Source: Aeropyrum camini SY1 = JCM 12091
GTDB taxonomy: Archaea > Thermoproteota > Thermoprotei_A > Sulfolobales > Acidilobaceae
Length of the DNA stretch: 64,000 nt
Direction of reading: 5' to 3'
Assembly: GCF_000591035.1 (NCBI RefSeq)
Contig: NC_022521.1
Span: 62,001-126,000, forward strand
Position numbers and translations under genes: made by a program. The notes under the pieces are model-generated. The model was given only the letters and a program-made list of their open reading frames with translations, was not told the origin of the DNA and did no database searches. Of this stretch, positions 34,258-43,624 are shown piece by piece. Each line of letters begins with the position of its first letter. Position 1 is the stretch's first letter.

Positions 34258-35526
34258 TTAGAGTGTTGTGTGGTATAGGTTGCCACGACCGCCGACAGCT
34301 AGCTCTCTAGCTTCAGACAAAAACTCCTCTAAAGTTAAAACTTCCTGTTTCCCAGGCTCCCACCTTCGCCTGACAACTACTGTCCCGGTTTCCTCCTCAC
34401 GCCTCCCTGTAACTACGATCAGGCTTGCCCAGCTCCTGCCAGCCTCCCGCACCCTCCGTCCCAGGCCTCCCCCTTTGACGAGCGAGACCCTCAACCCTAA
34501 AGCGACTAGATCCCTGGCCACCTTGAGGGCGTAGCTTTCATTATCCGGCTCAACCGGTATCACGGCCGACTGCACAGGGGTTATCGACGGGTTTAGGTAA
34601 GGAGTGACACCCTCATCCCTAGCTCTCCTAACCAGGAGGGATACTGCGAGCTTGAAGAGGGAGAGAGTAGGGCCTAGGCATACTCTCCCTTCCCTAGCGA
34701 CAGCTATAGGAAGCCGCTCCCCCTCTTGTGTTAACGCCTTAACAAAACCTCCAGGGTCTTCCTCTAGGGTAGGGCGCTCCTCCTTGAGCTGGGGGGAAAT
34801 TATAGCTAGAATCCTCGAAACCGCCTCCCGAGGATCAGTTTCTATAGGGCCAAACACCATACTGGGGGGTTTGGGGCCAAGCACGATTATAGACGTTTGG
34901 GAGGAGATGCAGGCTGAATACGCCTCTCCCAAGCTCTCCCCAAAACCAAGGTTCTCTACGGGTCCCATAGCTTCCTCGGCCAGATGCTTGTGAACATCTA
35001 TCGACCATGATGCGGGTGATAGGCTGCCGCCTCCAGAGAGGCCGGTTCTGGAGAGGACCTCGCCCGATACGCCCTTGGTAAGATCGCTGGCGGCTGGCCA
35101 GGGCTCGTCAGGCTCTGTTTCTGTAAAGCTCCGCGAGAGCTCCGCGAGAGGGTGTCCCTTGCATGATATAGTGAACGATTTGTACCAGCCGAAGGGTGCT
35201 CTATGAATTTCCCCCGAGAACTTCTCTCTAAGAGCCCTCTCAAGTTCTACAAGCATCCTATGAGCTGTCCGGGGCTTCGCGAGCCTGCTCGAGAGGTGGG
35301 CGTAAGGGTAGATAACGACAAGCCCTACCTTAAGCCTTGACGAGTGTAATGCTATGTCGGAGGCGGCAGATTCCACAGCGCCAGGTCCATCACCATCTTC
35401 TACTGTTGCAAAGACAACGAGAGCCTCTCCGAAAGACGCCTCGCCAGGCGGGTCTGGGGGGTTCTTGAGAGCGGGTTTCACAGTCTTATATCCGAAATTG
35501 TCTGCATGGAGGTAGAGCAGCCTCAA
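34258..35526 (-). CDS. thrS-ed: Threonyl-tRNA synthetase editing subunit (split ThrRS)
   Basis: A 422-residue protein. The N-terminal 140 residues are the archaeal ThrRS editing domain ([21 protein letters not shown], related to D-aminoacyl-tRNA deacylase), which removes serine from misacylated tRNA-Thr. The C-terminal 110 residues are a class II anticodon-binding domain ([34 protein letters not shown]). The class II catalytic motifs 1-3 and the zinc ligands are missing, so it cannot aminoacylate. Some crenarchaea, Aeropyrum among them, split ThrRS into catalytic and editing proteins; the catalytic partner is not in this window. Confidence 0.88.
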   Translation of the reverse strand: MRLLYLHADNFGYKTVKPALKNPPDPPGEASFGEALVVFATVEDGDGPGAVESAASDIALHSSRLKVGLVVIYPYAHLSSRLAKPRTAHRMLVELERALREKFSGEIHRAPFGWYKSFTISCKGHPLAELSRSFTETEPDEPWPAASDLTKGVSGEVLSRTGLSGGGSLSPASWSIDVHKHLAEEAMGPVENLGFGESLGEAYSACISSQTSIIVLGPKPPSMVFGPIETDPREAVSRILAIISPQLKEERPTLEEDPGGFVKALTQEGERLPIAVAREGRVCLGPTLSLFKLAVSLLVRRARDEGVTPYLNPSITPVQSAVIPVEPDNESYALKVARDLVALGLRVSLVKGGGLGRRVREAGRSWASLIVVTGRREEETGTVVVRRRWEPGKQEVLTLEEFLSEARELAVGGRGNLYHTTL

Positions 35527-35671
35527 CCCGCCGAATCCTCCAAAAGAGGACTTTAGCCCCTCGCCTCATAAATGCGCTTCGAGCAGGGCTGCAGCACCCC
35601 TAAAAACTCTGGCCCTGCTAGGAATACTATCGGACACCCCCGGGGCCTCCGGGTGCCTAAACCCCTCAGGG

Positions 35672-35679
35672 TTTTTAAG
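35672..35679 (+). promoter_or_regulatory. TATA-like element of radA
   Basis: TTTTTAAG within GGGTTTTTAAGC, centred near 35676, predicts transcription start at about 35702. This lies after the upstream TTG at 35699 and so supports the ATG at 35720 as the radA start. Confidence 0.4.
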
Positions 35680-35719
35680 CTTCCATAATAGGGGTTTATT
35701 GATTAGGGGATTGAAAAAT

Positions 35720-36679
35720 ATGGGTGAGGAGAGGAAGGAGATAAAAGACATAACGGATCTTCCAGGTGTCGGCCCCACAACAGCCCAGAAACTAATGGAG
35801 GCGGGCTTCACTACTCTAGAGGCTATAGCAGCCGCTACACCCCAGGAGATAAGCCAGGCGACAGGCATACCTATACTAACCGCGCAAAAGATTGTCGACG
35901 CCGCCAGAGAAGCTCTTAACATCGATTTTAAGACAGCTTACGATCTGAAGCTGGAGAGCATGAACATTAAAAAGATAACAACCGGGAGCAGAAACCTCGA
36001 CGAGCTGCTGGGAGGCGGCATAGAGACTAAGACTATCACAGAGCTCTTCGGGGAGTTCGGAAGCGGGAAGACCCAGATATGCCACCAGCTGTCCGTGAAT
36101 GTACAGCTTCCAGAGGATAAGGGGGGTCTGGAGGGGAAGGCTGTATACATAGACACAGAGGGAACCTTCAGGTGGGAGAGGATAGAGCAGATGGCCAGGG
36201 GCGTTGGGCTTGACCCGGACGAGGTTATGAAGAACATTTACTGGATAAGGGCTATAAACAGCCACCACCAGATAGCGATCGTCGACAAGCTTTTCACCAT
36301 GGTGAAAAACGATAATATAAAGCTGGTTGTAGTCGACTCCGTCACGAGCCACTTCAGGGCAGAATTCCCAGGTAGGGAGAACCTTGCTATGAGGCAGCAA
36401 CTGCTTAACAGGCACCTACACCAGCTCATGAGGCTGGCCGACATATTTAACGTTGCAGTTGTTATAACCAACCAGGTTATGGCCAGGCCAGATGTGTTCT
36501 ACGGCGACCCAACACAGGCTGTTGGAGGACACGTGCTCGGCCATGCCCCAGGCGTTAGGGTGTATTTAAAGAAGAGCAGGGGTAACAAGAGGATAGCGAG
36601 AGTGGTAGACGCTCCCCATCTCCCAGAGGGGGAGACCGTCTTCGCCATAACCGAGTGGGGCATAAGGGACCCCGAGTAA
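35720..36679 (+). CDS. radA: RadA recombinase
   Basis: A 319-residue RecA/Rad51-family recombinase. The N-terminal helix-hairpin-helix domain has [13 protein letters not shown]; Walker A is GEFGSGKTQ near residue 100 and Walker [10 protein letters not shown] near 200; the L1/L2 DNA-binding loops follow with NQVMARPD. It forms filaments on the 3' tails made by Mre11-Rad50 and HerA-NurA and catalyses strand exchange. I choose ATG 35720 rather than the TTG seven codons earlier because the family starts MxEE-like and because of the promoter position. It is not in an operon with the repair genes at 24.6-31.5 kb. Confidence 0.96.
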   Translation: MGEERKEIKDITDLPGVGPTTAQKLMEAGFTTLEAIAAATPQEISQATGIPILTAQKIVDAAREALNIDFKTAYDLKLESMNIKKITTGSRNLDELLGGGIETKTITELFGEFGSGKTQICHQLSVNVQLPEDKGGLEGKAVYIDTEGTFRWERIEQMARGVGLDPDEVMKNIYWIRAINSHHQIAIVDKLFTMVKNDNIKLVVVDSVTSHFRAEFPGRENLAMRQQLLNRHLHQLMRLADIFNVAVVITNQVMARPDVFYGDPTQAVGGHVLGHAPGVRVYLKKSRGNKRIARVVDAPHLPEGETVFAITEWGIRDPE

Positions 36680-36702
36680 CATGAACACGGCTCGCCCAAG
36701 GG

Positions 36703-37377
36703 GTGTTGGGGGTCGCTCCCGGCCTCGACATAGTTTTTACCCCCCTTATTCTCCCAGCTGCTGCGGCATCGCTACTCCTAGCTGTGGCTGGGATAATGGA
36801 TCTCCTATGGAGGGAGATAGAGCCTGCCTACTGGTATATATCACTCAAAATAGTGCTCCTAACGGTAGCCGCCTCCCTCTACCTCCAGGGAGGCGTCCCC
36901 GCTGCACCTTCTAAAGTGACGCTACAATTAGGCTTCACCCTCTTACTGGTGGCCGTTTCGATATTGCTGTATAAGATGTGCATGCTAGGCGGCTCTGATG
37001 TAGCGGCTTTTACACTTATAGCTCTCGCCTCTCCATACTCGCCGAGCCTCCCAATACCGCCGCTCGCTGCCTCGCTATTGGCAGCAACGCCTCCAGCTGT
37101 TGCGTACATCATACTATCATACGCGAGGCTGAGGCTAAACCGGGGGGTGGTTACACCCGAGGACCTCGCCTTCAACCCCCGCTTCAAATGGTGGATACCA
37201 TCCGCAAGAGGTGAGGCAGTCGAGAAACTATTCCAGGGTTGCCGGCTAGACGCTGACCCGCCCGCTCTTGCAGCACTAGGGGGAGGCAGAGTTAGGGCGG
37301 AGCCCGGGATCCCCCTGGTAGCCTTCATAGCCCTCGGCTACCTAGCCTATATCGTTGCAGAAGTCCTAGCTGCCTAG
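36703..37377 (+). CDS. Archaeal prepilin/preflagellin peptidase
   Basis: A 224-residue membrane aspartic protease of the FlaK/PibD type. Two catalytic Asp sites are visible: GIMDLLWREIE (Asp33) and CMLGGSDVAAF (GxxD, Asp99); the C-terminal PGIPLVAFIALGYLA is the usual last helix. Six hydrophobic segments are predicted. It removes class III signal peptides from archaellins and type IV pilins. No pilin genes are in the window, as is common for this single processing enzyme. GTG start at 36703, 23 bases after radA. Confidence 0.85.
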   Translation: MLGVAPGLDIVFTPLILPAAAASLLLAVAGIMDLLWREIEPAYWYISLKIVLLTVAASLYLQGGVPAAPSKVTLQLGFTLLLVAVSILLYKMCMLGGSDVAAFTLIALASPYSPSLPIPPLAASLLAATPPAVAYIILSYARLRLNRGVVTPEDLAFNPRFKWWIPSARGEAVEKLFQGCRLDADPPALAALGGGRVRAEPGIPLVAFIALGYLAYIVAEVLAA

Positions 37378-37422
37378 GATAGGTAGCCATGATTTAAACA
37401 GTCCATGTTACCGCTCTAATGG

Positions 37423-37974
37423 TTGGGGGTGTCTAGCCTTTTGGCGGGAGGCGAATGGGTGAAGCGGTGGTACAGCATCCTCTGGGCGCCGTGGAGAATC
37501 AGATATATCAAGCAGGCTGGGAGGGGGGAGGGCTGTGTTTTCTGCGAGGCACCCTCTTTAGGAGATGATGCCAAGGCCCTGATAGTCTATAGGGGCAGGT
37601 TCTCCTACGTCATCTTAAACAAGTATCCATACAATAGTGGACATCTAATGGTGACTCCCTATAGGCATGTGGCTGAGGTTGAGGATCTTTCCATTGACGA
37701 GGTTGTCGAGATGGCGAAGCTCGTCAGGGCGGCTGTGAGGGCTCTTAAGCGGGTCTACACTCCACACGGTTTCAACATAGGGGTTAACATAGGCGAGGCG
37801 GCTGGTGCGGGTATTGCGGGTCATTTCCACATTCATGTTGTACCTAGGTGGAGAGGCGACTCCAACTTCATGCTTACCATCGGGGGGACTAAGGTTATCC
37901 CGGAGGCGCTGGAGGAGACGTATAGCAAGCTCAAGCCCGCCGTTGAGGATGAGGCCAGGAGAGAGGGTGTCTAG
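37423..37974 (+). CDS. HIT-family nucleotide hydrolase
   Basis: A 183-residue histidine-triad protein. The catalytic HFHIHVV motif lies at residues 139-145 and the N-terminal half shows CVFCEAPS and NKYPYNSGHLMVTPYRHV, both typical of Fhit/Ap4A-hydrolase-like HIT proteins. It hydrolyses or transfers nucleoside phosphates. The CxxC at about 36-39 may bind zinc. TTG start at 37423, with a GTG two codons later as an alternative. Two bases separate it from the DHH-family gene, so the two are translationally coupled and may act on related nucleotides. Confidence 0.88.
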   Translation: MGVSSLLAGGEWVKRWYSILWAPWRIRYIKQAGRGEGCVFCEAPSLGDDAKALIVYRGRFSYVILNKYPYNSGHLMVTPYRHVAEVEDLSIDEVVEMAKLVRAAVRALKRVYTPHGFNIGVNIGEAAGAGIAGHFHIHVVPRWRGDSNFMLTIGGTKVIPEALEETYSKLKPAVEDEARREGV

Positions 37975-37976
37975 GA

Positions 37977-38966
37977 GTGGGAGACGAGTTTAACCACCTC
38001 TACATAATAACACATACCGACCTCGACGGCATAGGCGCAGGGGCTGTAGCTGTAAGGCTGTTAGGCAGGGTAGAGGGGGGCTATACCGTAGTTTTCGCGG
38101 AGCCCTACAACGTTCACAACGCTATAGAAGATATTCTAGACCATCTTGAAAAGGGCGATCTGGTGGTAATAAGCGATCTAGGTGCCAATAGGGAGTCGCT
38201 GCCAAAGGCAGCAGAGCTACTTGCATCAGCTATTACTAGAGGTGTCACGGTGAAGTGGTTCGACCACCACGTTTGGAGCGACTATGAGCTAGATATGCTT
38301 AGGAAAGCGGGCGTCGAAGTAACCGTCGACAACTCCACTTGTGCAGCCGGAGTTGTAGCACGATATTTAACACCCGACAGTGGAGACCGTTTCATAGAGG
38401 CGTTTGTAGACGCAGTGTGTAGCGCCGACCTCTGGCGTTGGACCCATCCTCTCAGCGGGAAACTATTCCGCGTTGTCGGAGAGCGCAACCTGGAGATGGA
38501 GTGGAAACACAAGGTCCTCGCGAAATTCGCCTCAGGAACCATGTGGGACGAAGAGCTGGAGGCTAAGCTTGAGGACTATGTTAACGATGAGCTTAAGGGA
38601 TACACGATGGCCATTAGAAACGCGGTCAGACTGGAGCGTAACGCCCTAAGGATAGCTTCCACATACAAAAACTTCAGGGGACCTCCAAGCAGCAGCATGA
38701 TCGGGGCCCTGCTACTCCATCGATATGCCGCAGACATAGCCGTGATAGTGAGGAGCGACGGAGGCTTAAGCCTTAGGAGCAGGAAGATTAACGTGCAGCC
38801 AATAGCCAGGGCCCTCGGAGGGGGAGGACATCCAAAAGCAGCTGGGGCTAAGATCGAAATTCCTCTCCTTATAAAGCTGGGTTCTAGGCTTTACCCCAAG
38901 ATCCTATCCCTCTACACCGCAAGGCTGGTCGCCGCCAAAGCAGCGGAGATAGGTCTTATAGAGTAG
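37977..38966 (+). CDS. DHH/DHHA1-family phosphoesterase
   Basis: A 329-residue member of the DHH superfamily (RecJ/NrnA/PDE). Motifs: ITHTDLDGIGAG (residues 11-22), VVISDLGAN (Asp near 62), VKWFDHHVW (DHH, near 88-90) and GGGGHPKAAGAK of the DHHA1 domain near 283. Members degrade short oligonucleotides, cyclic dinucleotides or single-stranded DNA. The length is shorter than that of archaeal RecJ/GAN proteins, closer to nanoRNase types, so a small-nucleotide substrate is favoured, in keeping with the coupled HIT gene. GTG start two bases after the HIT stop. Confidence 0.85.
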   Translation: MGDEFNHLYIITHTDLDGIGAGAVAVRLLGRVEGGYTVVFAEPYNVHNAIEDILDHLEKGDLVVISDLGANRESLPKAAELLASAITRGVTVKWFDHHVWSDYELDMLRKAGVEVTVDNSTCAAGVVARYLTPDSGDRFIEAFVDAVCSADLWRWTHPLSGKLFRVVGERNLEMEWKHKVLAKFASGTMWDEELEAKLEDYVNDELKGYTMAIRNAVRLERNALRIASTYKNFRGPPSSSMIGALLLHRYAADIAVIVRSDGGLSLRSRKINVQPIARALGGGGHPKAAGAKIEIPLLIKLGSRLYPKILSLYTARLVAAKAAEIGLIE

Positions 38967-39020
38967 AGATGTCCGTAGATAACTAAGAGGGAGGCATTAA
39001 GATAAATGGCGGGCCATACC

Positions 39021-39034
39021 CTTTATTAATAAAT
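39021..39034 (+). promoter_or_regulatory. TATA region of the MoxR-DUF58 operon
   Basis: CTTTATTAATAAAT is AT-rich and TATA-like. Transcription would start near 39052, which is after the GTG at 39038 and supports the later ATG at 39104 as the first start codon of the operon. Confidence 0.4.
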
Positions 39035-39103
39035 AAGGTGCGGGGTTACCCCGGAACACCTTTGCCAGCAGTCTCTACGTCCGGTGGCGGTGTTTTAGGA
39101 GTG

Positions 39104-40570
39104 ATGGGTGGAAGACGGTTCGGAGCATGGTTCAACGCATCATGGCCTCTAATCCTGGCTTTAATCATAATGCTATCAATAATAGCACCAGCTGCCCATG
39201 CACAGAAGGCCAGTCCAAGTATTAGGCACCCTCCCGACCTTAAGGACCCTATATCGAGCTTGCTAGACGCAGGCCTGATACCTACTCTCACTTATGAAGA
39301 GTACGTTGTCCTTTCCTGGCAGCTCTCCCGTGTGCTGTCTAACTTGCTGGCAGAAACCCTGGCCTCCCAGGGCTCGACTATTGGGAATGAGGACCTCGGA
39401 GTGGCCGTTGCCATGCTGGCAGCTTCAGAGACTCTCTCAAGACTACCGGAGAACTATTCTCCCGAGGCTGAATCAGTCTTAGACAAGGCTAAAAATGTCG
39501 TGGAGGGCCTCGAGATCTTCATGCTCGCCTACGGCCTCGACGAGGACAAGCCCTACGCGTCAACAACTATTGCAGTAGCCCTATCAGACGCTGGAGGGGA
39601 GCCTAGCTTCACTCTTATCGGGCCGGCCAGCCATGTTCTCCTAACGCTGGTTAACGCCGTTATCATAGACGACCAGACTGTAGTCCTTTTCCCTGTCAGC
39701 AGCCGCGTGGTCTTAGCAACCCCTAGAGGAGAACTCCCAGGCAGTGTGAATGTGGGTCCTGGGAGGCCGAATATAGAGGATAAGATTAGAGATGAACTGC
39801 TTCCAGATGAGGTAAAACAGAGTTACGGCAGAGGAATAGCAAGCCCCCAGGCCGAAGTCGAGCCAGAGGATAACGAGAGAGGGGGAGGTGGAAATAGCAT
39901 AATAGACATCTCCTCCCTATTGAGGGAGCTAGCATCGCGCCTTACGAATCCAGAGTATCCTGGGGCGGGCGGTAGAGGAGCTTCGATTCCTCACAGCGGG
40001 ATTGCCGATGACAGCAACACCGCTGCAATCGTAGCCTCGCCGATAGGAAGACTGGGGATTACATATGAAGATTTCGCGAGGATAGCAGAAGCGCTTAGAC
40101 TAAACCTCCCTAGCGCCTCTGCTGGTGACGGGCTTGAGGGCGGAGAGGTACTTGTTCCGGTGTCGCCTATTGAGAGAGCCGGGAGCAGCCTTGGCCTGGT
40201 CATTGCGGCGGTTTTGGTATTTGGCACGATAGCTTTGGCGGCAGCTTACGCACCAGACTTGCGCCGCGCCATAGTGTCCCGTCTAGTCCTGTCGAGGGGC
40301 TATAGTGTAGAGGGGGCTGTGGAGTCGTGCTTTAGGGAGGCACTACAGGTGCTTAAAGACATGGGCCTCAAGAGAGAGCCGTGGGAGACTCCGAGGGAGT
40401 TCCTAGCCCGTGTAGAGGGGAGCCTCGAAGCCGAGCAGGTGTACGCCATGAGATACATAACCTCGCTCTACGAGAGACACCGTTATGGAGGATGGGAGCC
40501 TTCTACGGGCGAGTTGGAGGAGTGTATTAGGAGTGTGGAAGCCCTTAGGTCTAGAGGTCGAGGCGGGTGA
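39104..40570 (+). CDS. DUF4129-like membrane protein, first gene of MoxR operon
   Basis: About 488 residues from ATG 39104 (AGGAG upstream). A signal-anchor helix comes first (WPLILALIIMLSIIAPAAHA), then a long extracytoplasmic region with Gly/Glu-rich low-complexity parts, a second membrane helix (LGLVIAAVLVFGTIALAAAYA) near residue 365-385, and a cytoplasmic tail with SVEGAVESCFREALQVLK and REPWETPREFLARV, which resembles the DUF4129 domain found beside MoxR-DUF58 genes. Its stop overlaps the next gene by four bases (GTGA). Probably an envelope-associated partner of the MoxR system. Confidence 0.72.
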   Translation: MGGRRFGAWFNASWPLILALIIMLSIIAPAAHAQKASPSIRHPPDLKDPISSLLDAGLIPTLTYEEYVVLSWQLSRVLSNLLAETLASQGSTIGNEDLGVAVAMLAASETLSRLPENYSPEAESVLDKAKNVVEGLEIFMLAYGLDEDKPYASTTIAVALSDAGGEPSFTLIGPASHVLLTLVNAVIIDDQTVVLFPVSSRVVLATPRGELPGSVNVGPGRPNIEDKIRDELLPDEVKQSYGRGIASPQAEVEPEDNERGGGGNSIIDISSLLRELASRLTNPEYPGAGGRGASIPHSGIADDSNTAAIVASPIGRLGITYEDFARIAEALRLNLPSASAGDGLEGGEVLVPVSPIERAGSSLGLVIAAVLVFGTIALAAAYAPDLRRAIVSRLVLSRGYSVEGAVESCFREALQVLKDMGLKREPWETPREFLARVEGSLEAEQVYAMRYITSLYERHRYGGWEPSTGELEECIRSVEALRSRGRGG

Positions 40571-41583
40571 TTGACAAGCGAGTGCTGGCGACGCTTGTAA
40601 TAATCATAGCAATCTTAGGCAGCATGGAGATAAGGCCGAGAGCCATAGTCCTAAGCATCGCCACTCCAAGCGACGCCCCCCTGCCCTATAACGATGGCCC
40701 ACTGGGGGCTTCTGAGTTTGCATCCTCCCTAGAAAACATGGGTTACAAGATTTTAATCCTGCCTGAGGTAGATGACGTTGCCAGACTACTCTCCACCACC
40801 ATGGAGGAAAGGATAGTAGTCATGGTTATTGGTGCGGATAGCATGAGAGCCGACGTCCTATCCAGGCTGCTAAAGATTCTCGCCAAAAACGGCGAGAATA
40901 AGGTCTCCCTGATATATGCCGACGAACAGCCGCTCATACCCCTGGACTCTGTAGAATGGAGGATCCTCCAAACCTCTTTCTGCGGCTGGCTCTACTACAG
41001 TCTAGGCGAGGTTGAGCCGGCTGAATCTCTGATAGTATCCTCCTCAGACGGTAGTGTAAGCGTTCTGACCGGCTTTGCTTCGCCTCTGGTGATAGAGAAG
41101 TACGGAGGAATATCATACGCCTCTAAGCCGCCGGGAGGGGAGGAAGTGTTCCTCTATGCATGGCCCTCCCTCGGCGAGGTCAAGGGGTTCTGGTACTCCC
41201 TGGGAGGTGTCTGTGGGGATGAGGATAGGCTTATAGTTATAGGCGACTCTACAATGTTCCTCAACAACTACTACTCGAGGGGCGAGGGCTATAGGAAGAT
41301 GGCTTCTCTTGTTATGGATAAGGCGGCCCCCGAGGATAACGCTACTGTCGTCTTCCTCCAGGAACTATATATCTCAGAGAGGGATAGAGTGAATATAGCC
41401 GTGTTGCTGGCCCCCTCGGTGCTTCTGACGGCGGCGGCCGATCTCTACGCATCCCTGGAGGGTGGAATAAGGGCGTTTATAGGAGAGACGCCCTTGAAAC
41501 CCGCTTTTGTAGGGAGTGTGGCCCTCTTCTTATTGGCCGTCCTACCACTATTCATTAAGGGTAGGAGGAGGCAAGCGGGGTAG
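40567..41583 (+). CDS. DUF4350-like membrane protein
   Basis: A 338-residue protein with an N-terminal membrane helix (residues 6-20), a large globular external or periplasm-like domain, and a C-terminal helix (PAFVGSVALFLLAVLPLF) followed by the basic stop-transfer KGRRRQAG. The globular part begins NDGPLGASEFASSLENMGYKILIL, like the Rossmann-type fold of DUF4350 proteins found in MoxR operons, with VVMVIGADS and LIVIGDSTMFLNNYY segments. Function unknown. Translationally coupled to the gene before it. Confidence 0.7.
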   Translation: MIDKRVLATLVIIIAILGSMEIRPRAIVLSIATPSDAPLPYNDGPLGASEFASSLENMGYKILILPEVDDVARLLSTTMEERIVVMVIGADSMRADVLSRLLKILAKNGENKVSLIYADEQPLIPLDSVEWRILQTSFCGWLYYSLGEVEPAESLIVSSSDGSVSVLTGFASPLVIEKYGGISYASKPPGGEEVFLYAWPSLGEVKGFWYSLGGVCGDEDRLIVIGDSTMFLNNYYSRGEGYRKMASLVMDKAAPEDNATVVFLQELYISERDRVNIAVLLAPSVLLTAAADLYASLEGGIRAFIGETPLKPAFVGSVALFLLAVLPLFIKGRRRQAG

Positions 41584-41589
41584 CCTAGT

Positions 41590-42534
41590 TTGGAGAGGGT
41601 TACTCAGGCCGAGCTCGGGTGGAGCCTCGAGATACTGGATAGAGTTAGAAGGGAGATCGGGAGGTTCGTAATAGGTAAGGATAAAGAGGTTAAGCTAGCT
41701 CTAGCGACAATGATAGCTAGAGGCCACCTGCTAGTGGAGGGTGTCCCTGGGGTTGCGAAGACAACCCTGGCGAAAGCCCTGGCAGGGGCTTTCGGGCTTA
41801 GGTTCTCCAGGATACAGTTCACCCCTGACACCCTACCCAGTGACGTGATTGGAACCCACGTCTTCGTTGGAAACGGGTTCGTTTTTAGGCGTGGTCCTGT
41901 TTTTGCTAATGTTGTTCTTGCTGATGAGGTTAACCGTGCTAACCCTCGTACCCAGAGTGCTTTCTTGGAGGCTATGCAGGAGGGGCAGGTTACTGTTTGG
42001 GGTGAGACCCACAGGCTCCCCAACCCCTTCATAGTACTCGCCACAATGAACCCCATAGAGCTCGAGGGAGTCTACCCACTACCAGAAGCACAACTAGACC
42101 GATTCATGGCCCGCATAAGACTCGAATACCCATCGCGTAGTGAGGAGGTTAAGATTATAGAGAAGGGTGATGAAGTAGAGGATCTTAATGTAAAGCCAGC
42201 CGCAGCCCCCGATGACTTGAAGAGGCTTCAGGACACTGCCAGAAGGATATACGTCGACCGTAAGATAGTAGAGTATATTGCCGATATTGTTAGGGAGACC
42301 AGAACGCTCGAGGAGGTTGAGATAGGAGCTAGCCCTAGAGCTGGGATACACGTACTTAAACTATCGCGCGCCTTAGCCCTGATGAGCGGGAGGGACTTCA
42401 CTACGCCGGACGACGTTAAAGAGGCTGCACGAGCAGTCTTACCCCATAGAATTAAGCTACGTAAAGTGTACATCTCGAAATACACGGTAGAGGGCTTGGT
42501 GGAGGATGTTCTCAAAAAGGTTCCGCCGCCTTAG
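41590..42534 (+). CDS. moxR: MoxR-family AAA+ ATPase
   Basis: A 314-residue AAA+ protein of the MoxR class, chaperone-like ATPases that act with DUF58 and von Willebrand-type proteins. Walker A is GVPGVAKTTLAK, Walker B VVLADEVNRA, followed by RTQSAFLEAMQEGQVT (pre-sensor I insert), ATMNPIELEG (sensor 1) and ASPRAGIHVLKLSRA (sensor 2). TTG start six bases after the preceding stop. A stretch of about 130 bases around 41880-42010 uses T-ending codons and CGT for Arg, unlike its surroundings, which suggests a mosaic origin. It overlaps the DUF58 gene by 29 bases. Confidence 0.93.
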   Translation: MERVTQAELGWSLEILDRVRREIGRFVIGKDKEVKLALATMIARGHLLVEGVPGVAKTTLAKALAGAFGLRFSRIQFTPDTLPSDVIGTHVFVGNGFVFRRGPVFANVVLADEVNRANPRTQSAFLEAMQEGQVTVWGETHRLPNPFIVLATMNPIELEGVYPLPEAQLDRFMARIRLEYPSRSEEVKIIEKGDEVEDLNVKPAAAPDDLKRLQDTARRIYVDRKIVEYIADIVRETRTLEEVEIGASPRAGIHVLKLSRALALMSGRDFTTPDDVKEAARAVLPHRIKLRKVYISKYTVEGLVEDVLKKVPPP

Positions 42535-43618
42535 GCTCCAATCAATAACAAGGGAAGACACTATACTAAGAAGACCGACAGTGGCCGAGGCAACAGCAGT
42601 TGCGGCTGCATCATTCTTAGCCTCCTACTACGTCTCAGGGGAGAACAATCTCTTAGCCGCCGGAATAGTTCTGGGTGGACTTGCAATTGCAAGCAGTCTT
42701 CCCTCCAGGGTGGAAGAGGCTTTTATAGCTGGCCTTAGGATTAATCTGAAGGTCCCGAGAAGCATGGTGGAGGGGGAGAAGCGGGAAGGTGTTATGCTTG
42801 TGGAGAATAGAACGCCTATCCCCCTAGTAGCCAGAATAGCTCTTGAGGCCGAGGACGGCGTCGGGGTCGAGCCCAACAACGTGGAAGTCAGTATGGGCCC
42901 CCTATCCAGGTCTTTTGTGAAAATAGTTGTCAAACCTATGTTCGGCAGGTATAAGATCGCCGCTAGGATAGAGGATGTGAGAAGCCCTTTGGGGCTCTGG
43001 AGCCTCAGGCCCAAACGCTTGCATGCGGCGGCCGAGGTTATAGCCTCGCCCGAGCCCGAGGATCTTCGTGAGGAGCTCGGGGTTCTGGTTAAGCCAGGAG
43101 CTTTAGGCCGTGGAGTGCAGGGCTCGGGGTTGGACTATAGAAGCTTTAGAGAATACCAGCCTGGGGATGACCCGAGGAGTATAGAGTGGAAGCTAACTAG
43201 CAGGAGGGGGTTGCCTGTCGTCAGAGAGACAGAGGGGGCACAGTCTTCAAAACCCGTCAAGCTAATACTGGCTGTTCAGCCCCAACACTATAGGAAACCC
43301 ATATATAACTCGCCCTACGCAGCCGTAGCCAGGAGACTCTACACCATATCCCTCAAGCTGGCGGAGGAAGGGGTAAGACATAGAGTCCTGCTTCCCGACT
43401 CACACGGCTTCCGCGAGCTAAGGATAACAACACCCCGAGACGTTTTGGAGCTTGGACTAGCCCTAGCTATATACAGCCCGGAAAGCTGGGTCGGTGATTT
43501 CGCGGCTGCGATATCAGCTTTATCTAGGGAAGAGGGTGCACCCGCTATCGTAGTAGCCCCTAGGGGTGCTCTAGAGGGGCTGGGAGCTTTAGACGGGTTA
43601 TACCTTGTGGAGGTTTAA
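42506..43618 (+). CDS. DUF58-domain protein
   Basis: A 370-residue DUF58 protein. Two hydrophobic helices near residues 22-60 anchor it; then a beta-rich domain (DUF11-like, residues 65-150), and the DUF58 core GSGLDYRSFREYQPGDDPRSIEW near residue 208 followed by KLTSRRG. DUF58 often carries a von Willebrand A-like fold; here an MIDAS-type motif is not obvious. It is the usual partner of MoxR, and the genes overlap. The C-terminal part (VAPRGALEGLGALDG) is short. Confidence 0.88.
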   Translation: MFSKRFRRLRLQSITREDTILRRPTVAEATAVAAASFLASYYVSGENNLLAAGIVLGGLAIASSLPSRVEEAFIAGLRINLKVPRSMVEGEKREGVMLVENRTPIPLVARIALEAEDGVGVEPNNVEVSMGPLSRSFVKIVVKPMFGRYKIAARIEDVRSPLGLWSLRPKRLHAAAEVIASPEPEDLREELGVLVKPGALGRGVQGSGLDYRSFREYQPGDDPRSIEWKLTSRRGLPVVRETEGAQSSKPVKLILAVQPQHYRKPIYNSPYAAVARRLYTISLKLAEEGVRHRVLLPDSHGFRELRITTPRDVLELGLALAIYSPESWVGDFAAAISALSREEGAPAIVVAPRGALEGLGALDGLYLVEV

Positions 43619-43624
43619 TGAACG

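Noticed and set aside
35130-35155. Tandem AGCTCCGCGAG repeat in the ThrRS editing gene
   Set aside because: Only two 11-base copies within coding sequence; too short and too few to be a meaningful repeat element.
35876-36415. 179-codon minus-strand frame inside radA
   Set aside because: radA is intact on the other strand and the frame has no start context or recognisable domain.
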